64,000 nucleotides of DNA from Ilex aquifolium (taxonomy: Eukaryota > Streptophyta > Magnoliopsida > Aquifoliales > Aquifoliaceae). The notes beneath the pieces were generated by a model that worked only from the letters and a program-made list of their open reading frames with translations, was not told the DNA's origin and made no database searches. Shown one piece after another: positions 35,466 through 47,008 of this stretch (position 1 is the stretch's first letter; each line of letters begins with the position of its first letter). Made by a program: the position numbers and the translations under genes. Where the stretch lies: positions 12,203,064 to 12,267,063 of the forward strand of contig OX637397.1 of the NCBI GenBank assembly GCA_951799425.1. Reading direction: 5' to 3'.

Positions 35466-35519
35466 ATTAGCATAATAATTTTGTTGGTCCCGCTTTTTAT
35501 TATGGTAATATCATATATG

Positions 35520-36192
35520 TGAAAGAAGAGAATAGAAAACGAATAATTATATATTGCTTTGGTGCACTTTTTCATATATATGAGGAGGTGTATTTATAGT
35601 ACAAGAGAATACTAAAATATCCTAGTCTAACCGATGTAGGACAAACATATAAACATATATACATTAACATCCCCACTCAAACTCAAGGAGGAATCGAAGA
35701 TGTCAGTTGGGGTTTGTAAACCAAATTATGGTGGTGACCAGGAGGATTAGCCTTCTTGAATATATCAGTCAGCTGATTAGCTGAAGCAACCGAAAAAAGA
35801 CGAAGAGTACCCTCCTATAGGTAATGATGCACAAAATGACAATCGATCTTGATGTGTTTTGTGCGCTCATGAAAGACATCATTGTGAGCAATTTGAATAG
35901 CATTGCGGTTGTCACAATAAAAGAGGAGCACTAAATTGGTGATGAACACTCATATCCTATAGAAGCCAGCAAAGCCAAAGGAGCTCAGAAGTAGTATTAG
36001 CAAGTGCTCGGTACTCAGCTTCAGTGCTAGAGCGAGCAACAACTTTTTGCTTCTTACTCCGTCAAGATATAAGAGAATCACCCAAAAGAAAAAGGAAGCC
36101 AGTGGTAGACTGTCGGTCAGTAGGGTCACCTGCCCAATCAACATCAGAGTAAACCCACAACATCAAGGATGAGTGAGAATAAAAAGCTCATG
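35520..36192 (-). mobile_element. Ty1/copia fragment: 3' LTR plus RNase H end
   Basis: Fossil fragment. 35,520-35,669 is a short LTR (about 150 bp) next to a purine tract (inverse of TCCCCACTCAAACTCAAGG). It is followed on the minus strand by RNase H sequence with DPTDRQSTTGF, SWRSKK and ARSSTEAEYRALA. It belongs to the same family as 41,453-43,681. It stops at about 36,192, where plus-strand gag sequence of the same kind of element begins. Several breaks; ancient. Confidence 0.8.
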
Positions 36193-36351
36193 GAACTACA
36201 ATGCTTGGACCCAGCAGATGACAATTTTTCTGCGTGGGCGGAGATTATGGGGTTTTGTGGCTAGCACAAAAGAGAGACCCACAAAAATTAACACACAAAC
36301 TGAAAAAGAAACTCAAGCTAAATTTGATGATAGCCTTGAGGCATGGGAAGG

Positions 36352-39300
36352 TGATGAGCACATAATATTGTATATTTTAAGGCCTCATTACATGCATTTT
36401 AACTCAACTTTTGCATTTAAGTACTTAGAGTTAGCCAAAGTTGTCAATAATGTTGAATTTTCGATGCTGCAGGTAATTATAGCATAAATGATGGATTTTA
36501 GAACTTTGCAACTATGTGTGGATGTGTGGTGAAGAGATGGACACATTACATGAGGATTTGGAGGCTTAAAAGTGAAAGAAATCAAGGAGGTATTGGTGTT
36601 TGGTAACATAGGCATCAGCACCCACACCATTTTGTAGTAGTACCTTAGTTTTCCTCCTTTTTGACCATGATCCGCTTCGAATCTAAAAAATTACAAAACA
36701 TGAAAGTTGTAGATCTGGATGTTTTCTATATTTTTTCCAAATTTCAGTTCAATCGGACAGTTGGATAAAAAGTTATGATGATTCTACGAAAACTGGTCCG
36801 CAGTAGAAACAGTACCTGTAACGCCCCAAATACCACCCTGAACGGCATTACATTCAATAATCATTCATATCATGAGAGCAACTAATAAATCCATAAATAA
36901 CCGGGGGTCCTTAATTTAACAAAATTCGGGCAGAGTCTCCTTTGTTCGGAGAGCTCTACCCAAAACACAACCTGTGCAATTCTACTGTAATGACCACACC
37001 GGGTCCATTTAACTACCATAAAATCAATCCATCAAATTTACATGTTATCCCAAAAGAATAGGCCAAGCTATGGCCTTTACATCCCCACAAAAGTACTATA
37101 ATACACAGCGGAATTTACAAAATAAAACTAGGCTATACAATTCTCCCAAAAGATTATCCAAGTCTATAACAAAAGAAAGGGGGGGTCGCTCTAAGCGTCC
37201 ATCTCGGGATCCACGCTCCCTTCTGTCGGAGTCTCCCAATGTGTCGGCCCCTCGACTCCCAACTCCTCGTCAAAGGCAAAATCTGAAAGGTGGGGAAGTA
37301 GGGGGGGTGAGCACAAGGCTCTGTAGGAGGATCCTTCCAAACTCATTCAAGGTTTTGAAATCAAGTAAAACAGGTAGGTCACGTTTCGCCCATACATATA
37401 AATGAATTTTGAAATAAAATAAGGACATTTTAAAGGAGATCTCAAGTTTGTACAATAATAAGGAATTGAAAGAGAATAAAACCACGTTTAATTGACAAAC
37501 AATTTCCTACATAATCCACTCCATCATACACCATTTCCACAAGTTATCGCGGCATCCCATACTACCCGAAACTCTTGGAGAAATAATATTTGGTACAATG
37601 AACAATAATTTCTATTTGATACCACTCAAGTAGGTTGTCGCTTCTCATGAATCTACCCGACGATTCTACCTCGTTCACCCATTTCCACTAACAATCACAG
37701 ACCAATTTAGGAAGGGCGTGTACCGTCTCATACGGCATTGACGAGATCCTCCCAAGGTGTCTAGTATACTAACCCTTTTCCCCGGTATCCGTGAACAATA
37801 GTGGTCACTGTCACCACAATGATCCACTACGAGCATTAGGCAACCATCTCACCCCCCATTGGGATAGACTAACCTCTAACGCTCTACGGCAGTTTTCGAA
37901 GGTAATCCAAGTCCCTCACAACACCATACATAAGAGTGACATACTAACAATATACTCAACCTCATATACAAGCAAATTCCATGATTTTCCCCAATTTTCA
38001 CAAGCAAGATACATAATAGAACAATTTAAGAAAACATACCCATTTCGCAAATCATGTTACAAGAGACAAGTTTAAAGGAAATAAGCATGAGATCATCAAT
38101 ACAATCATTTTACTACCCAACACAAAGTTCTAGAATTTTCGAAATCAAGATGATGTGAAGATATAGAGAAAAATCCATATTTCCCCAAAAACAAGAGTTT
38201 GATGGATTTTCAACCATCATTTTGTTCAAATCATGTGAATGTTTGTAAACATACCAAGGAACAAGGAACCCATAACAAATACATACTATTAAGAGCCAAA
38301 TTCTACATGTATAATAACCCTAACATCAATGGACAAGAATGGAAGAAAACCCTACTTCAATATTCTTGAAAACCTAGGTTTAGTGTGAAGAAGATGAAGA
38401 TTTGATCTTGAATCACCCTTGAATCTCTTGTTTTTTCTCTTCCTTTCTTCCTCTCTAATGCTCTCTAGGGTTCCAAGAGGTGTGGGGGTGTGAGGGGAGT
38501 GAAAGAAATGAGGGCAAATGAGATGAAAATGAGTTTATACATAGCAGCCCCGAAAAACACTGTTCACAGGCTGTTTTGGGTTTCTCCGAATTTACGGTTT
38601 TGCCACTAAGAATCTCCAATTTGATCCATGTGACTACCCTAAGGTTTTTCGACGTTCCGAATTCATTTTTAATGTTATTTTAACCTAAAAACATTCATTT
38701 TTATGATTTATTTCAAACTAAAATAAATTTACACTTGAAACATTAAAATTACTATCCAAAGAACACCATAGTGCAGATTTTTGGTCAACTTCGGAGAATA
38801 AACTGATTTGACTCAGGTATTTCTAGTATGTGTAACCTATATGGTTGGAAAGATATACGAGTTAGGGTTCTAACAAAAATAACGGTGCGCAATTTGGACT
38901 TTCCAACAAAGAGTTATGATCAAATTGGTGAAAGGTAGTCGGCCGGACTGTTTCGACATTGTTTCGTTATCTGGGCATAACTCTCTCATCCGAGCTCCGA
39001 TTGAGATGATTCAAGATGCTATGGAACGCTACGAAAGATCTCTACAACTTTCATGTTTTGAGTTTTGAGAGATATTGACTGCATCAAGGTCGAAATCGCA
39101 CTTGAAGTTGCAGCCAGTGCACTGTTCACGTGCACTGTTCACAGCCTATTTCATCCATTTTTACAACAATTATTTACTATATATCTATATGCATATATAA
39201 AATAAAATGCGGGGTGTTACAGTACCGGTACGCAGTACCAGTACGGTTCTGCCTCTGGAGTTCGGGGTACCGGTACACAGTACCAGTACTATCTGCTGAA

Positions 39301-40599
39301 TAGCCCAAAACACCTGCAAACCATGCTCCACTTTCTTGGGGGTCCCACCATTGATTCCCTCACTTGTCCCCTGACATCCCTTACACATTTACATGATTCA
39401 TACACCCTTGTGGAAGACTTTGAAGGCAATAGCATTAATGGGAATGAGAGAGAAGGGGGCAGCTAGGTGGGTTGCAGGCTAGCCTGTCCAAGGCCATCAT
39501 CTCACCTCCCATTGATGGGAGGCCTGCACACACATACTAGAGACCCCTATGGACGAAAATGCAAGGCTCTCACACTTCATATATTCAGCATTCACAAGTT
39601 TTGAAGAGGGCGCTACCTAAGCTTAGAAAGTCCAAGGAAGAAGATGATGAATAGTAGATAGAAAACTTATGTTTTTGCATTTTCTTCCATCCTTTCACTT
39701 GTAATTTATTGTAAGACTATTGTAATCTTCATTTAATGTCTTTAATGTCATTTACTTCAAGTACATTTCAAGTTTAATGCTACATTTTAGATTTCACCAT
39801 TGTTGCAGCAAGTTATCTTCATTTTTAAGCTTAAAATGGGTATTGCATATTTTTCTTCTTAGTTTAAGATTTCTTGCATTAATTTAAGTTTCATGCTCCA
39901 TTTCAATTATGTCTCTTTACATTATGCATTTCTTTCTTGCTTTCATGAGTAGCTAGATTCTAAGTTGGCTAATCCAAGGAAGACATCCTCTTGGGTGTGC
40001 CATTTTAACTCATTTTCTTTCCTCCTCTCAAAGTACGATGGTTCGATTTGACTGGGTTGAGAGTGGACTCGGTTGTGAGTCTTTGATATCCCGTAGGCCT
40101 GGTCACAGGTTATACTTGGATCCTCACCTCCATCTCGTCCCTAGCTTCCCACGAATCAATCATTCATCTAAACTCTATTCGAGGAAGGCTTCGAGTTGAT
40201 GTGGGATTCTGATTGGAATGAACCCTTCGGATTAGCCAACACTTGTTTTATTTCATTTTCCTCAAAACTTCACTCACAAAACTCAAAATAAAAGATTTTT
40301 ACACTTTTCCATTTTGACAAAATCACCTTCACACAATTCCCTTCCGTCCCTGAGGAGACGACCTTGGAATACTCATTCCAAGTAAAACACGACACTCAAA
40401 ATACTCCTTGCGCTTGGGGAGCACTTTTGTTCACCACACACACATTTTGTACATTTCATTTCATTTTCATTATCACTATTCTGTTGCCCCTTTTCTCACA
40501 TCATTCCAAGGGAGAGTGACACTCCCTTCGCACATACACCATATACACATTGAGGGATGATTTTAGGAGGTTAGGAACTACAACGGTTTTTACCAAGCA
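36352..40599 (+). mobile_element. Gypsy-type solo LTR inserted in copia gag
   Basis: Fossil element starting TGATGAGCAC and ending TTTTTACCAAGCA, flanked by the 5 bp target duplication GAAGG (36,347-36,351 and 40,600-40,604). Without the nested element at 36,817-39,221 it is about 1.84 kb. It contains long non-coding LTR-like sequence with AT-rich polyadenylation-like stretches near 39,700-39,760 and a CTTGCGCTTGGGGAGCAC stretch near 40,408. No gag or pol is inside. Orientation is inferred from those 3'-end features. Athila/Tat affinity is likely but unproven. Confidence 0.82.
36817..39221 (-). mobile_element. Chromovirus-type (Del/Tekay-like) solo LTR nested in another solo LTR
   Basis: Fossil element, 2,405 bp. 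It starts TGTAACGCCCC and ends GGGGTGTTACA, the terminal form typical of Del/Tekay chromovirus LTRs. It is flanked by 5 bp target duplications GTACC (36,812-36,816 and 39,222-39,226). The surrounding LTR reads through the site, giving an unambiguous nested insertion. Long LTR length also fits this group. Strand is a weak inference. The ORFs inside (for example near 37,070-37,405) have no recognisable domain. Confidence 0.85.
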
Positions 40600-41452
40600 G
40601 AAGGCACTTATTATAAGATTCTCTCCTAGTTTATTAATACCTCTATTCCTTCTATTCAGACTACTTCTTATGTTTCAGAATGCCAAGCTTGCTTGAGATT
40701 TTTTTGGCAAACTGATACAATTGCTCTAGTGATGCTGCTCTCTAGTTTCAGCTAGAATCTAAGCTCTATCAGATGCAGCAGGAACCTGGTCAGTCTATTG
40801 TTGAGTTTCATGTTCAGGTTAGTAGTGTTTGGGATCAGCTTTCATAGGTAGACCCAACTTTTAAGGATGCTGACTCCATTAAGATCATTGTGGACCATTG
40901 AGATCGTAGTCAATTTATTCACTTTATGATGCATATTCGGGATGATTTTGAAACCACTCGAGCATCATTACTCCATCATTCACCTCTTCCTACACTTGAA
41001 ATTTTCCTCACATAGCTCATTTCTGAGGAGACACAACAAAAAACTCGCAGAGTCCATTCCATTGATTTGGTCATGGCTGTTGCACCGTCTAACTCCTCTA
41101 TTATAGCCATTCCCGCTGTAGCTGCTTCCTTCTGTAGACCACCTCATTTCAACAGACAATGTCACTATTGTGAGGAAGATGGCCACTGCATCTCTAGTTG
41201 TCCAAAGAAAAAGGCTATTGATGCTAGAGATGCTCAGAAGGCTAATTTTTCTTCATCTCACAAGCCTGTTGCTGCTGTTTCTACCAGCCTATCAACTTCC
41301 GACTATCCCCTCTACATCTCATTTGTCCTCTCTTACTATAGCTGACTTTGATGCCTTATCAGTCTCCTCAGGTAAATCTTCTCCTTGGTTTATCGACTTA
41401 GCCTATTGCAATCATATGACATCTGATTCTTCCTTGGTGTCTCATAAAAACC

Positions 41453-43681
41453 TGAAAAAAAGAGAATATAAAGAAAATATCAAATGTATATTGCTTTGGT
41501 GTACTTTTCATATACATAAGGAGGTGAATTTATACTATAAGAGAATAATAAAGTATCCTAGTCTAACTAATGTGGGACAAAGATAAACATATAAACGTAT
41601 AAACATTAATATCCCCCCTCAAACTCAAGGTGAGATCGAAGATGTCAACTGGAGTTTGCAAACTAAACCACGGTGACGACTAGGTGGATGAGCTTTCGTG
41701 AAGATATCAGCCAATTGATCAGCCGAAGTAACTGGAAAAAGACGAAGAGTACCCTCCCTGTAGGTGATGACGCACAAAATGTCCACCAATCTCGATGTAT
41801 TTTGTATGTTCATGAAATACATCGTTGTGAAAAATCTGAATAGCACTGCAATTGTCACAGTAAAGAGGAGTACTAGACTGGTGAGAAACAGTCATATCTT
41901 GTAGAAGCCAACGATGCCAAATGAGCTTGAAAGTAGTATCAGCAAGTGCTCGGTACTCAGCCTCAGTACTAGAGCGAGCAACAACTATCTACTTCTTACT
42001 CCGCCAAGATATAAGAGAGTCACCCAAAAGAAAAAGAATGTCAGTGGTAGACCGTAGGTCAGTAGGATCACTTGCCCAATCAGAATTACAGTAAACCTAC
42101 AACGTAAAGGACGAGTGAGAGGAAAAATGAAGTCCATGGAATAAGGTGCCCTTCACATACTGTAAGATGCGAAGAACAACTACATAGTGAACTGAACAGG
42201 GAACAATCATAAACTGGATAACGAGATGCACAACATAGGCAATATCTAGCCTAGTAAAAGTGAGATAAATTAGGCTTCCAACAAACTGTCGATAACGGGT
42301 AGCATCTGATAGAAGCTCTCCATTAGTAGGACAAAGTTTAACGTTGGTCTCTAGGGGGCAATCGGCCATCTTACAATCGGTAAGACCTGCACGAGAGAGA
42401 ATATCATAAGCATACTTGGCCCAGGTCAAATAGTAGCCATAAGAGGATTGGGACACCTCTAGTCCAAGAAAGTAACTAAGAGAGCCCAAGTCTTCATCTC
42501 AAAGTGCTGACTCAAAAATTGCTTAAGTTCATGAATGCCAGAAGGATCATCGCCAGTAATGATCATATCATCAATATAAAGTAGCAGAATAGTAATACCA
42601 ACATCAATATGACGAGTAAAAAGAGCAGAATCATAGGGGCTAGAATCAAACCCAAGTTGTGCAATAATAGAGCTGAATTTGGAAAACTGGGCACATGGAG
42701 CTTGCTTAAGCCCATATAATGCACGTCGAAGGTGACACACCTCACCAGGAGGATGAGGACACCCCTGCTGAGGCTGCATATAGACCTTTTCATCCAAGTC
42801 ACCATGTAAGAAGTCATTCTTCATATCCATCTGAAACAGAGGCCATCGGCGTGCAGAGGCTACGGCCAAAAGAGAGTGAATAGAGGTAATGCGAGCAACA
42901 GGAGCAAATGTCTCCTCATAGTCAATGTCATACTCCTATGTAAAGCCCTTGGCTACTAGACGAGCTTTATATTGCACCTTAAAACCATCAGAATTGGTTT
43001 TTTCTCTTATATACTCATTTGTTCCTAACTACAGTCTTTCTAGGAGGAAAATCAACCAAATCTCAAGTATGAGTTTTGTTAAGGGTATCAAGTTCTTCAG
43101 ACATAGCTCGCTGCCAAAAAGGGTCAGAACAAGCCTCACGATAATTGCGAGGTTCATGAAGTGTAGCAAGAGTGGAAAAACAATGATAATTACTAAGATG
43201 AACAAGGGGAGCCCTTACCCTATTGGAACGATGAACATCCAAAGTGGAGGACCACTCAAGTGGATCGGGTGAGATGATAGGATTAACATATGGTTTAGAT
43301 TCATGAGGAGCAATCATTGAGTTATACTAATATGGATCATATGTGATGATAGAATCAGCAAGCGGTCTAGAGTTGTGAGGAGCAGACGTTGAGTTATCAG
43401 CCGATGAGCTTACATTACCTCCATGAGAAATTTTGGGAAAAGATCTATAGATGGGTTAGTGAAAACAGGAGAATATGAGGAAGTATCATATGGGAATTTT
43501 GAAACATCAGTGGAGACCTTGTGTTCCCAGAACTGAACATAGTGGAAGACTCGAAGACACTTGGTTATAGGTTTATAACACCAATAACTCATATGTTCAA
43601 TGCCATAACCAAGAAAGCAACAGAGACGAGAATGGGGTTCAAGTTTTGTACACTCATGAGGTGGGAGTAAGAAAAAATAAA
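41453..43681 (-). mobile_element. Truncated Ty1/copia element: LTR, RNase H, reverse transcriptase
   Basis: Fossil element on the minus strand. The 3' LTR is 41,453-41,611 (about 159 bp) beside the purine tract TTGAGTTTGAGGGGG. Then come RNase H ([26 protein letters not shown]), reverse transcriptase with QMDMKNDFLHGDLDEKVYM, YGLKQAP and the YIDD active-site variant (42,097-42,869), and the linker before it (to about 43,680). The 5' half is missing; the copy is cut where the Athila-type LTR begins at about 43,682. Several breaks. Confidence 0.85.
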
Positions 43682-44874
43682 TGATTATGGTCTCATAATG
43701 TGATTGTTTGATGGAAAAGACTAATTATTTGTTTGGAAAAATGTGGTAAATGTGATAATTTATTAAAGATTTGATGTTATGATAGTAATGGAAGAATTTT
43801 GTTAATTTTTCCGGAAAATGATTAAAAATTTGACAAGATAAAGTGAATAAAGAAGCACAGCTGAGGATGAGCTTTCTGGAATGCGCGTCCAGACGGTGGA
43901 ATGCTTTGTGTTTGGACAAAGTTGGCAGAATGTGAAGATTGATGTGCTTGAAGAGATGGAACACATTGCTAGGTGCGTCGGTTGAAAACACTCGTCCGGA
44001 CGCGTGTTGCTAGAGTTGCCAACGCCAGCAGCAAAGTTGGATTTCAATTAGATCTTTTCTTAAATAACAATATATATAGGAGGGGATTAGTTGGGTAGAA
44101 AAAAACCTTGGGGCTTTAATCTATTTATTTTTATTCTTCTGGTTTAACTTTGTCATGTCTGGCTAAGAGGTTTGACGAGGGCTAGGGGAGAACCTCTCAA
44201 TGACGTACGGTATTGTTATTAACTTATTGGTTTAATGGTAAGTAAAATTTTGCTAATTTAACTTTTGATTCTTAGTAAAGTTTTTGCTCTGTAAAAATTC
44301 TTGAGTCATTGTGTCTTATACCTTGATTTCTTGAATATTCCTTGCGAGACAAATAACTACTTATTCCTTGCTTAAGTTAATTACAATTTATTTCGCATAA
44401 TAATATAGATAGGGGATTGTGCGGTTAAATCAAGAATTCGATTGTTAGGAGAGTTTGATTTATTGTAGACTCCGGACACAATATATACTTACAACCAGCA
44501 AATAGTTCTTTGATTTTTCTGGATAAACTTTTAGTTATAAACAGAGGTGTTTTCTCGTTATTATTGATAAATTTGGTGACTGGGGTCAGTTGACACTTGA
44601 TTCTTGTCTAGGTTTGAAAACTAAGTCTTTAATCATTACTGTATAGATTTGAGAGGGTGTACCTGATGCTCTAGTATTTTGCACACTTTTTTAATCTATT
44701 TATTCAATTATCCAAATTCAAACATTCTTCTTGAAAATTGTTTTACAAGTTTGTTAACAATTTAGTGTGGTGTCTATTTGTTTTCACAATTCCCTAAGGG
44801 TTCGACTTCGGTCTTTCAAGTCTATATTACTTTACAAAACCTACACTTGAGTTTACATATTTGAAGTTGTAGCA
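43682..44874 (+). repeat. Athila-type 5' LTR
   Basis: About 1.2 kb starting TGATTATGG, right after the copia remnant, and ending GTAGCA six bases before the primer-binding site. Its 3' part has CCCTAAGGGTTCGACTTCGG, typical of this lineage's U5. It contains GCGTCCGGACGCG-like palindromes near 43,885 and 44,003, echoed by the downstream non-coding DNA at 50,800-51,050. The exact left end is inferred. Confidence 0.65.
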
Positions 44875-44880
44875 AGTTTT

Positions 44881-44898
44881 TGGCGCCGTTGACGGGGA
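44881..44898 (+). other. Athila-type primer-binding site
   Basis: TGGCGCCGTTGACGGGGA, one base off the standard Athila/Tat primer-binding site associated with aspartate tRNA. This is the strongest lineage marker for the element and fixes its plus orientation. Confidence 0.88.
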
Positions 44899-44902
44899 AC
44901 TG

Positions 44903-46876
44903 TTGAAAGACAATGAGCCGCCACATTTATTGAGGTTTTCCTGGTTTATTATTTGTCGGAGATCCGGTAACTTCGTTTCATTTTTATTTTTCTTAAATCT
45001 ATTTTATTTTTGTCATTCAATTTTGTTTTCTGTTTTATTTATTTCTGTTAATTGTTTTATGAGTTCTTGGCATCATGATTTGAGTGGACGCTTAATAAGA
45101 GAAGACTTAGATATTCTATTTGGAAACTTATTTGACACATCTGATTCAAATCATATATCGCACACAATGGCTATAGATGCCAATAATAATAGGAGAAATA
45201 ATTTTCCTGAACACGAGGATCATGAAGATAGAATAAGTAATCATGATGAGAATGATGTTGACAATTTGAATGCTAATCAAGGTTGGACTTTGCGTGAATA
45301 TCTGCAACCTACACGTTACTCTGCACCTTCATGCATCATTTTTTCATTACAGGCCACAAATTTTATTTTTAAACCTAGCATGATTGCATTACTTCAAAAA
45401 TTTCATGGCATGGATTCGGAAAACACATACTTGCATATTAGGGATTTTGAGGAGGTTTGTGCTACATTTCATGATCAAACTGTTTCTCTGAATACAATCA
45501 GGTTGAAACTCTTTCCTTTTTCATTAAAAGAAAATACTAAGATTTGGTTGCATTCCCTCAGACCTAGGTCTATAGGCACATGACCAGAGATGCAGAAGGA
45601 TTTTTTGAAAAAAAAATTCCCTACACATCGTAAAAACACTTTTAAAAGGAAAATCATGAATTTTTCTCAGAAAGAGTCTGAAAAATTTTACCGAAGTTGG
45701 GATAGATTTAAAGACCTTCTCCCATCTTGCCCACATCATGGATGCGAGAGCTGACGTGTGTTAAGTTTCGTTTATGAAGGTTTGACCCCTCAAATGCACC
45801 AGTTCGTAGAAATGATATGTAATGGTGATTTTATGAATAAGGAACTAGACGAGGCCTTTGGTTTTCTAGATCGTTTAGTCGAGAATGCACAATCTTGGGA
45901 CACCACGTCCCAAGAGCCTCCTACGAATAAGAACACAAAATCTTCATTGAGTGGGGGCAAATATCAGTTGAGGGATGAAGATGTCCTAGGAGCTAGAATT
46001 GCTACATTGGCTAGGAGGGTTGAGGCTATGGAGTTTAAAAAGGTTAATGAGATAGACATTGTCCCTATTGAGGAAATTTGCAACATTTGTGAAATTTCTG
46101 GACATCCCATAAAGGAGTGTCCAACAATTTCTTTTCTAAAAGAAGTATTGCATGATCAAGCAAATGTTGCAAATACTTTCTCAAAGCCTTATAACAACCC
46201 ATATTCTAATACATATAACCCTGGGTGAAAAAATCATCACAATTTTAGTTGAAAGGGTGAAAATCATGCATCACAAATACCTCAACAGAGTTCCTCTAAT
46301 TTTGTTCCTTATACTCCACCCCCAAAGAGGAATTTTGAAGAGGTATTGTCACAATTCATGCAAAATTAGACAAATTTCAACAATCAAACCACTCAGGCTA
46401 TAAATGATATCAGGAGTACACTCACTAAATTGACCACTACCCCAAACCATCAAGAGAAAGGTAAGTTTCCATCTCAATCCCAACCGAATCTACAAGGTCA
46501 ATTTAATGTGAATGAGACTGGCACATCTGACACTATCCATGAGCAGGTTAAGTCTATCACCACACTTCGTAGTGGGAAAGTAATTAACAAAACTGTTCCT
46601 ACTAAAGTTCAAGAATCTGATGAAATTTTAAAACCTACAGAGGATGGTGATAAACTTGATCATTCTGAGATCATCAAGCCTGAGAGGTATCCGACATCTG
46701 TATCATTTTCACAGCGATTACTTACATCTGTCAAGCCAAACATGCACAATGATATGCTGAAAATTTTTAAGCAAGTAAAGATCAATATCCCTTTGTTGGA
46801 TGCCATAAAACATATACCTTATTATGCAAAAATTTTGAAAGATTTGTGCACTGTTAAACGGAAATTAAATGTGTAA
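44903..46876 (+). pseudogene. Athila-type gag remnant
   Basis: Fossil gag in pieces. It contains the retrotransposon gag motifs FHGMDSENTYLHIRDFEEVC, IRLKLFPFSLKENTKIWLHS and, further on, a zinc-knuckle-like CNICEISGHPIKEC, followed by a low-complexity proline and glutamine region. Order and spacing match Athila gag. Broken in a few places. Confidence 0.82.
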
Positions 46877-47008
46877 AAGAAGACATTTTTAACTAAGCAA
46901 GTATCTTCTATCATACAACATAGGACTCCACCAAAGTATAAAGACCCTGATTGTTCCACTATCTCTTGTGTTATAGGCAACCATAAAATTGAACAGACTT
47001 TACTATAT

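Larger units (their letters stand above)
36193..41452 (+). mobile_element. Ty1/copia gag fragment, split by a nested solo LTR
   Basis: Fossil fragment on the plus strand in two parts, 36,193-36,351 and 40,605-41,452, separated by the insert 36,352-40,599. The first part has NYNAWTQQMTIFLRGRRLWG, the start of a copia gag. The second has the middle of gag, a zinc knuckle (CHYCEEDGHCISSC, C-x2-C-x4-H-x4-C) and the beginning of the protease (PWFIDLA...NHMTSD). It is cut at 41,453 by a minus-strand copia LTR. Several breaks. Confidence 0.8.

Noticed and set aside
37070-37405. Plus-strand frame within the chromovirus-type solo LTR
   Set aside because: Basic and serine-rich with no domain, and located in LTR sequence.
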